Shown here: one piece after another, positions 61,639 to 64,000 of the stretch | Position numbering within the stretch: the first letter of the stretch is position 1 | Layout of the letters: each line of letters opens with the position of its first letter | NCBI RefSeq assembly: GCF_014297365.1 | Contig: NZ_JACOQD010000006.1 | Coordinates: 1 to 64,000 of the forward strand | Length of the DNA: 64,000 nt | Source: Winogradskyella echinorum | Lineage (GTDB): Bacteria; Bacteroidota; Bacteroidia; Flavobacteriales; Flavobacteriaceae | Direction of reading: 5' to 3' | Position numbers and translations under genes: made by a program | Notes under the pieces: generated by a model | The model's database searches: none | What the model saw: only the letters and a program-made list of their open reading frames with translations | Told to the model about the DNA's origin: nothing

Positions 61639-62649
61639 ATGAAAAATATAATATTACTTACGTTGCTAGCAGCTGTATCATTTAATTGCGAGGATTCGAA
61701 AAAGTCTGATTATTCTAGCGTTACAAAACGACAAAGTGCATCTCAGCATCCAGGAAAAAAATTATTGGAAACTAATTGTTATGTCTGTCATAGCCCTTCA
61801 GCGTCAGAAGAAAATAGAATTGGACCTCCAATGATTGCTATTAAAATGCACTATATAAATGATAATACAACAAAAGAAGAATTTGTAGCTTCTATGCAAA
61901 AATGGATTAAAAACCCTAATAAAGAAGATGCTAAAATGTATGGTGCAATAAAACGATTTGGTGTTATGCCTAAACAAGCATTTCCAGAAGAAACTATCGC
62001 TAAGATCGCAGAGTATATTTACGATTTTGAAATTGAACAACCAGAATGGTTTGAAGATCATTTTAATAATGAAAATGGCAAACATAAGGGCCAAGGCATG
62101 GGAAAAGGAATGGGACGAGGAAAAGGAAAACAAAATCAACAAGCACAAACTAATTTTAAAGAGTTACCTTATGGTGAACGTGGTTTAAAATATGCCTTAA
62201 CAACAAAGGCTGTTTTAGGTGAAAATTTAATGGGAACCATTCAAAAAAAAGGAATTTTAGAGGCTTTAACTTTTTGTAACGAGCGTGCTTATCCTTTAAC
62301 CGATAGTATGGCTGTTGTGCATAACGCTGATATTAAGCGCGTGTCGGATAAACCAAGAAATCCTAATAATAAAGCCAATGCAGAAGAGCTAGGTTACATT
62401 AATACATTTAAACAGGTTGCGGCAAAGAATGAACAGGCAAGTCCAATTGTAAAAGAAATTGATGGTAAAGTAAGGGTTTATTATCCAATTACGACCAATA
62501 CGATGTGTCTTCAATGCCATGGGAAGCCCAATGAGACATTACAACCTACAACTTTAGCCAAAATAAAGAGTTTATATCCTTTAGATAAAGCAATAGGTTA
62601 TAATGTAAATGAAGTTAGAGGTATTTGGAATATCACTTTCGATAAATAA
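61639..62649 (+). CDS. Di-heme c-type cytochrome lipoprotein with DUF3365 domain
   Basis: A 336-residue protein with a lipoprotein signal (MKNIILLTLLAAVSFNC). Residues about 35-135 are a class I cytochrome c with CYVCH (about 47-51) and a possible axial Met in GVMPKQ. A Gly/Lys/Met-rich linker (about 150-170) follows. Residues about 175-336 are a DUF3365 (Tll0287-like) heme domain with CLQCH (about 290-294). It would be a periplasmic heme sensor or electron carrier. Fusion of both heme modules suggests redox sensing or peroxide chemistry; inference only. Confidence 0.88.
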   Translation: MKNIILLTLLAAVSFNCEDSKKSDYSSVTKRQSASQHPGKKLLETNCYVCHSPSASEENRIGPPMIAIKMHYINDNTTKEEFVASMQKWIKNPNKEDAKMYGAIKRFGVMPKQAFPEETIAKIAEYIYDFEIEQPEWFEDHFNNENGKHKGQGMGKGMGRGKGKQNQQAQTNFKELPYGERGLKYALTTKAVLGENLMGTIQKKGILEALTFCNERAYPLTDSMAVVHNADIKRVSDKPRNPNNKANAEELGYINTFKQVAAKNEQASPIVKEIDGKVRVYYPITTNTMCLQCHGKPNETLQPTTLAKIKSLYPLDKAIGYNVNEVRGIWNITFDK

Positions 62650-62661
62650 AATAAGCAAGGA

Positions 62662-62958
62662 ATGAGCAAATTTTCAGAAATAATAAGTAAAGATCAACCG
62701 GTTTTAGTTGACTTTTTTGCAGAATGGTGTGGTCCATGTAAAATGTTGAGTCCTATTTTAAAACAAGTTAAAGATGCCTTAGGCGAAGATGTTACAATCA
62801 TAAAAATTGATGTGGATAAGAATCAATCTTTAGCTTCAAAATATCAGGTTAGAGGTGTGCCAACAATGTTATTATTTAAAAACGGTAAACAGGTCTGGAG
62901 ACAATCTGGAGTACTACAAAAAGATGACATTATTAATGTTATAAAATCATCGAGTTAA
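62662..62958 (+). CDS. trxA: Thioredoxin
   Basis: A 98-residue thioredoxin with the active site WCGPC (about 29-33), the cis-Pro VPTMLLF and no signal peptide, so cytoplasmic. It starts 12 nt after the cytochrome stop and is co-transcribed with it and the rhodanese. Probably a reductant for the peroxiredoxin or sulfurtransferase. The start is ATG; it is slightly short for the family but complete. Confidence 0.93.
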   Translation: MSKFSEIISKDQPVLVDFFAEWCGPCKMLSPILKQVKDALGEDVTIIKIDVDKNQSLASKYQVRGVPTMLLFKNGKQVWRQSGVLQKDDIINVIKSSS

Positions 62959-62993
62959 TTTCAAATATAAATATTGATATTTTTTTGTCAATA

Positions 62994-63037
62994 ATGACAA
63001 ATGTCATGTTTCATAAAGTATTAAGTAGCTAATTTTA
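62994..63037 (+). promoter_or_regulatory. Crp/Fnr-like site plus promoter of the 56-aa gene
   Basis: ATGAC-AAAT-GTCAT (62994-63007) is a perfect palindrome and TAATTTTA (63030-63037) a 7/8 -7 box; start-to-start spacing is 36 nt. A second overlapping inverted repeat, TTGTCA/TGACAA (62985-63000), shares an arm. Confidence 0.55.
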
Positions 63038-63063
63038 TACTCAGAAAAAAATAGATAAATTAT

Positions 63064-63234
63064 ATGATTAATACTTCAATAGCATTGTATAGTTGGACAA
63101 ATGGAGTTGTAATGATTGCAATTTTCGCAGTAGTCTGTATAACATTAGTAGGAATACTAATTAATTTTATGTCTAAGGGTAAAAGTAAGGATGTGTCTGA
63201 TAATATAAATGAAAAGGATAGCACAGAATACTAA
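63064..63234 (+). CDS. 56-aa single-span membrane protein
   Basis: MINTSIALYSWTNGVVMIAI and onward: one transmembrane helix (about 15-35), then a charged cytoplasmic tail ending KDSTEY. It has its own promoter with the Crp/Fnr-like site and is followed by a strong terminator, which argues for a real gene. No family recognised. Its position inside a redox regulon suggests a regulatory or respiratory accessory peptide. Confidence 0.65.
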   Translation: MINTSIALYSWTNGVVMIAIFAVVCITLVGILINFMSKGKSKDVSDNINEKDSTEY

Positions 63235-63256
63235 TTAAAACTAATTATAAATTTAA

Positions 63257-63293
63257 AAAGAGGGTAGTCAACTATGGGTTATCCTCTTTTTTT
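63257..63293 (+). terminator. Rho-independent terminator
   Basis: AAAGAGGGTA (63257-63266) pairs with TATCCTCTTT (63280-63289) over 10 bp with one G-U, followed by TTTTG. It ends the 56-aa gene transcript. Confidence 0.8.
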
Positions 63294-63323
63294 GTTCTAA
63301 ACCAGCATATTAGACAGTTATGA

Positions 63324-63367
63324 GTAACATAAGTTACATTGATAAATTCTATTGTAGCTTAAATTTG
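63324..63367 (+). promoter_or_regulatory. Crp/Fnr-like site plus promoter of the peroxiredoxin
   Basis: GTAAC-ATAA-GTTAC (63324-63337) is a perfect palindrome, ATTG (63338-63341) a partial -33, and TAAATTTG (63360-63367) a full -7 box with 18 nt between the boxes. Palindrome-to-box distance is 36 nt. Confidence 0.65.
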
Positions 63368-63395
63368 GTATAAATTAATCAAATACTTAAAAGTT

Positions 63396-64000
63396 ATGAA
63401 TACGACAGAAACAATAAAAGAAGAGCAAGTATTTTCAATGCCAAGAATTGGAGATAAAGCACCAGAATTTAAAGCAGTGACCACACAAGGAGAAATTAAT
63501 TATCCTTCTGACTATAAAGGTAAATGGTCAATTTTATTTAGTCACCCAGCAGATTTTACACCAGTATGTTCATCTGAGTTTATGACGTTTGCGCATTTAG
63601 AGGAAAAATTTGAAAAAGCAAACTGTAGTCTTATCGGTTTATCTATTGATGGTTTATATAGCCATATTGCATGGTTAAGAACCATTAAAGATAAAATTGA
63701 GTTTAACGGCATGAAAAACATAGAAGTAAAGTTCCCTTTAATTGAAGATATATCTATGGATGTTGCCAAAAGATATGGTATGATTCAGCCTGGTGAAAGC
63801 AAAACACAAGCCGTGAGAGCTGTCTTTTTTGTAGATCCTCATGAAACAGTAAGAGCAATTATATATTACCCTTTAAGTTTAGGTCGTAACTTTGATGAGT
63901 TATATAGAGCCCTTATTGCTATGCAAACTTCAGACAAATTTAATGTCGCAACTCCAGCAGACTGGAATCCAGGTGACGACGTTATAGTATCTCCAGCAGG
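63396..64000 (+). CDS. 1-Cys peroxiredoxin (Prx6-like), partial
   Basis: 201 codons are visible and the gene runs off the window end. It starts with ATG at 63396. The peroxidatic Cys is in HPADFTPVCSSE (about 57), and the segments LIGLSIDGLYSHIAWL, DVAKRYGMIQPG and RAIIYYPLSLGRN fit the Prx6/AhpC-TSA group. Prx6 enzymes usually have about 210-225 residues, so only the C-terminus is missing. Likely role: reduction of peroxides using thiols. It lacks a signal peptide. Confidence 0.92.
   Translation, partial: MNTTETIKEEQVFSMPRIGDKAPEFKAVTTQGEINYPSDYKGKWSILFSHPADFTPVCSSEFMTFAHLEEKFEKANCSLIGLSIDGLYSHIAWLRTIKDKIEFNGMKNIEVKFPLIEDISMDVAKRYGMIQPGESKTQAVRAVFFVDPHETVRAIIYYPLSLGRNFDELYRALIAMQTSDKFNVATPADWNPGDDVIVSPA

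Overview
The window is AT-rich DNA from a member of the Bacteroidota, most likely Flavobacteriaceae. The evidence is the flavobacterial flavour of its proteins (DUF2452, DUF4386 and DUF6624 families, a PD40/S41 tricorn-like protease, DUF4369-TlpA lipoproteins), promoters of the TTTG / TAnnTTTG type, almost no Shine-Dalgarno sequences, and signal peptides ending in ..FAQ or ..FSQ. No tRNA, rRNA, transposase, integrase or CRISPR array was recognised.

Layout: 1-2500 holds a LemA/DUF2207 membrane gene pair on the minus strand. 2490-3120 is a repeat-rich gap ending in a strongly hairpin-forming leader in front of an unrecognised secreted protein (3121-5142). 5386-21624 is a defence island of nine co-directional genes. 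It comprises a helicase-methylase-ATPase trio (5557-14026), a GC-rich palindrome, then a tightly packed block with a HEPN protein, a VWA-DUF3883 nuclease-like fusion, two unknown proteins, an EVE-containing McrB and McrC. 21625-24420 is gene-poor and full of repeats: two copies of a 240-250 bp element carrying terminator hairpins, plus 7-nt tandem repeats, around one DUF6266-like gene. 24420-39376 is mostly ordinary chromosome: small membrane genes, DUF2452, tricorn-like protease, ggt, ACP phosphodiesterase, glmM, a class V aminotransferase-fold enzyme, a lipid A-type acyltransferase, rhomboid, a TlpA-like lipoprotein and mnmE.

39467-47007 is an accessory cluster headed by a TolB-like/TPR/AraC regulator. 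Two promoters in it share an identical 29-bp palindromic upstream element, and three genes share 5' leader sequence. 46150-61063 contains a hydrolase, a CPBP-like membrane protein and a methyltransferase, followed by a compact hybrid assembly line: A-T-KS-AT-ACP-aminotransferase, then C-A-T-TE, then a Sfp-type phosphopantetheinyl transferase. No reductive domains are present and the second A domain reads as glycine-like, so I infer a short product containing a beta-amino (probably beta,gamma-diamino) acyl unit joined to glycine.

61155-64000 is a redox/sulfur set: rhodanese, a di-heme DUF3365 lipoprotein, thioredoxin, a 56-aa membrane protein and a 1-Cys peroxiredoxin cut by the window end. 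Its three promoters each carry a Crp/Fnr-like palindrome exactly 36 nt upstream of the -7 box. The strongest leads are this three-promoter regulon, the HEPN to McrC half of the defence island, the NRPS-PKS line, and the repeat/terminator family.
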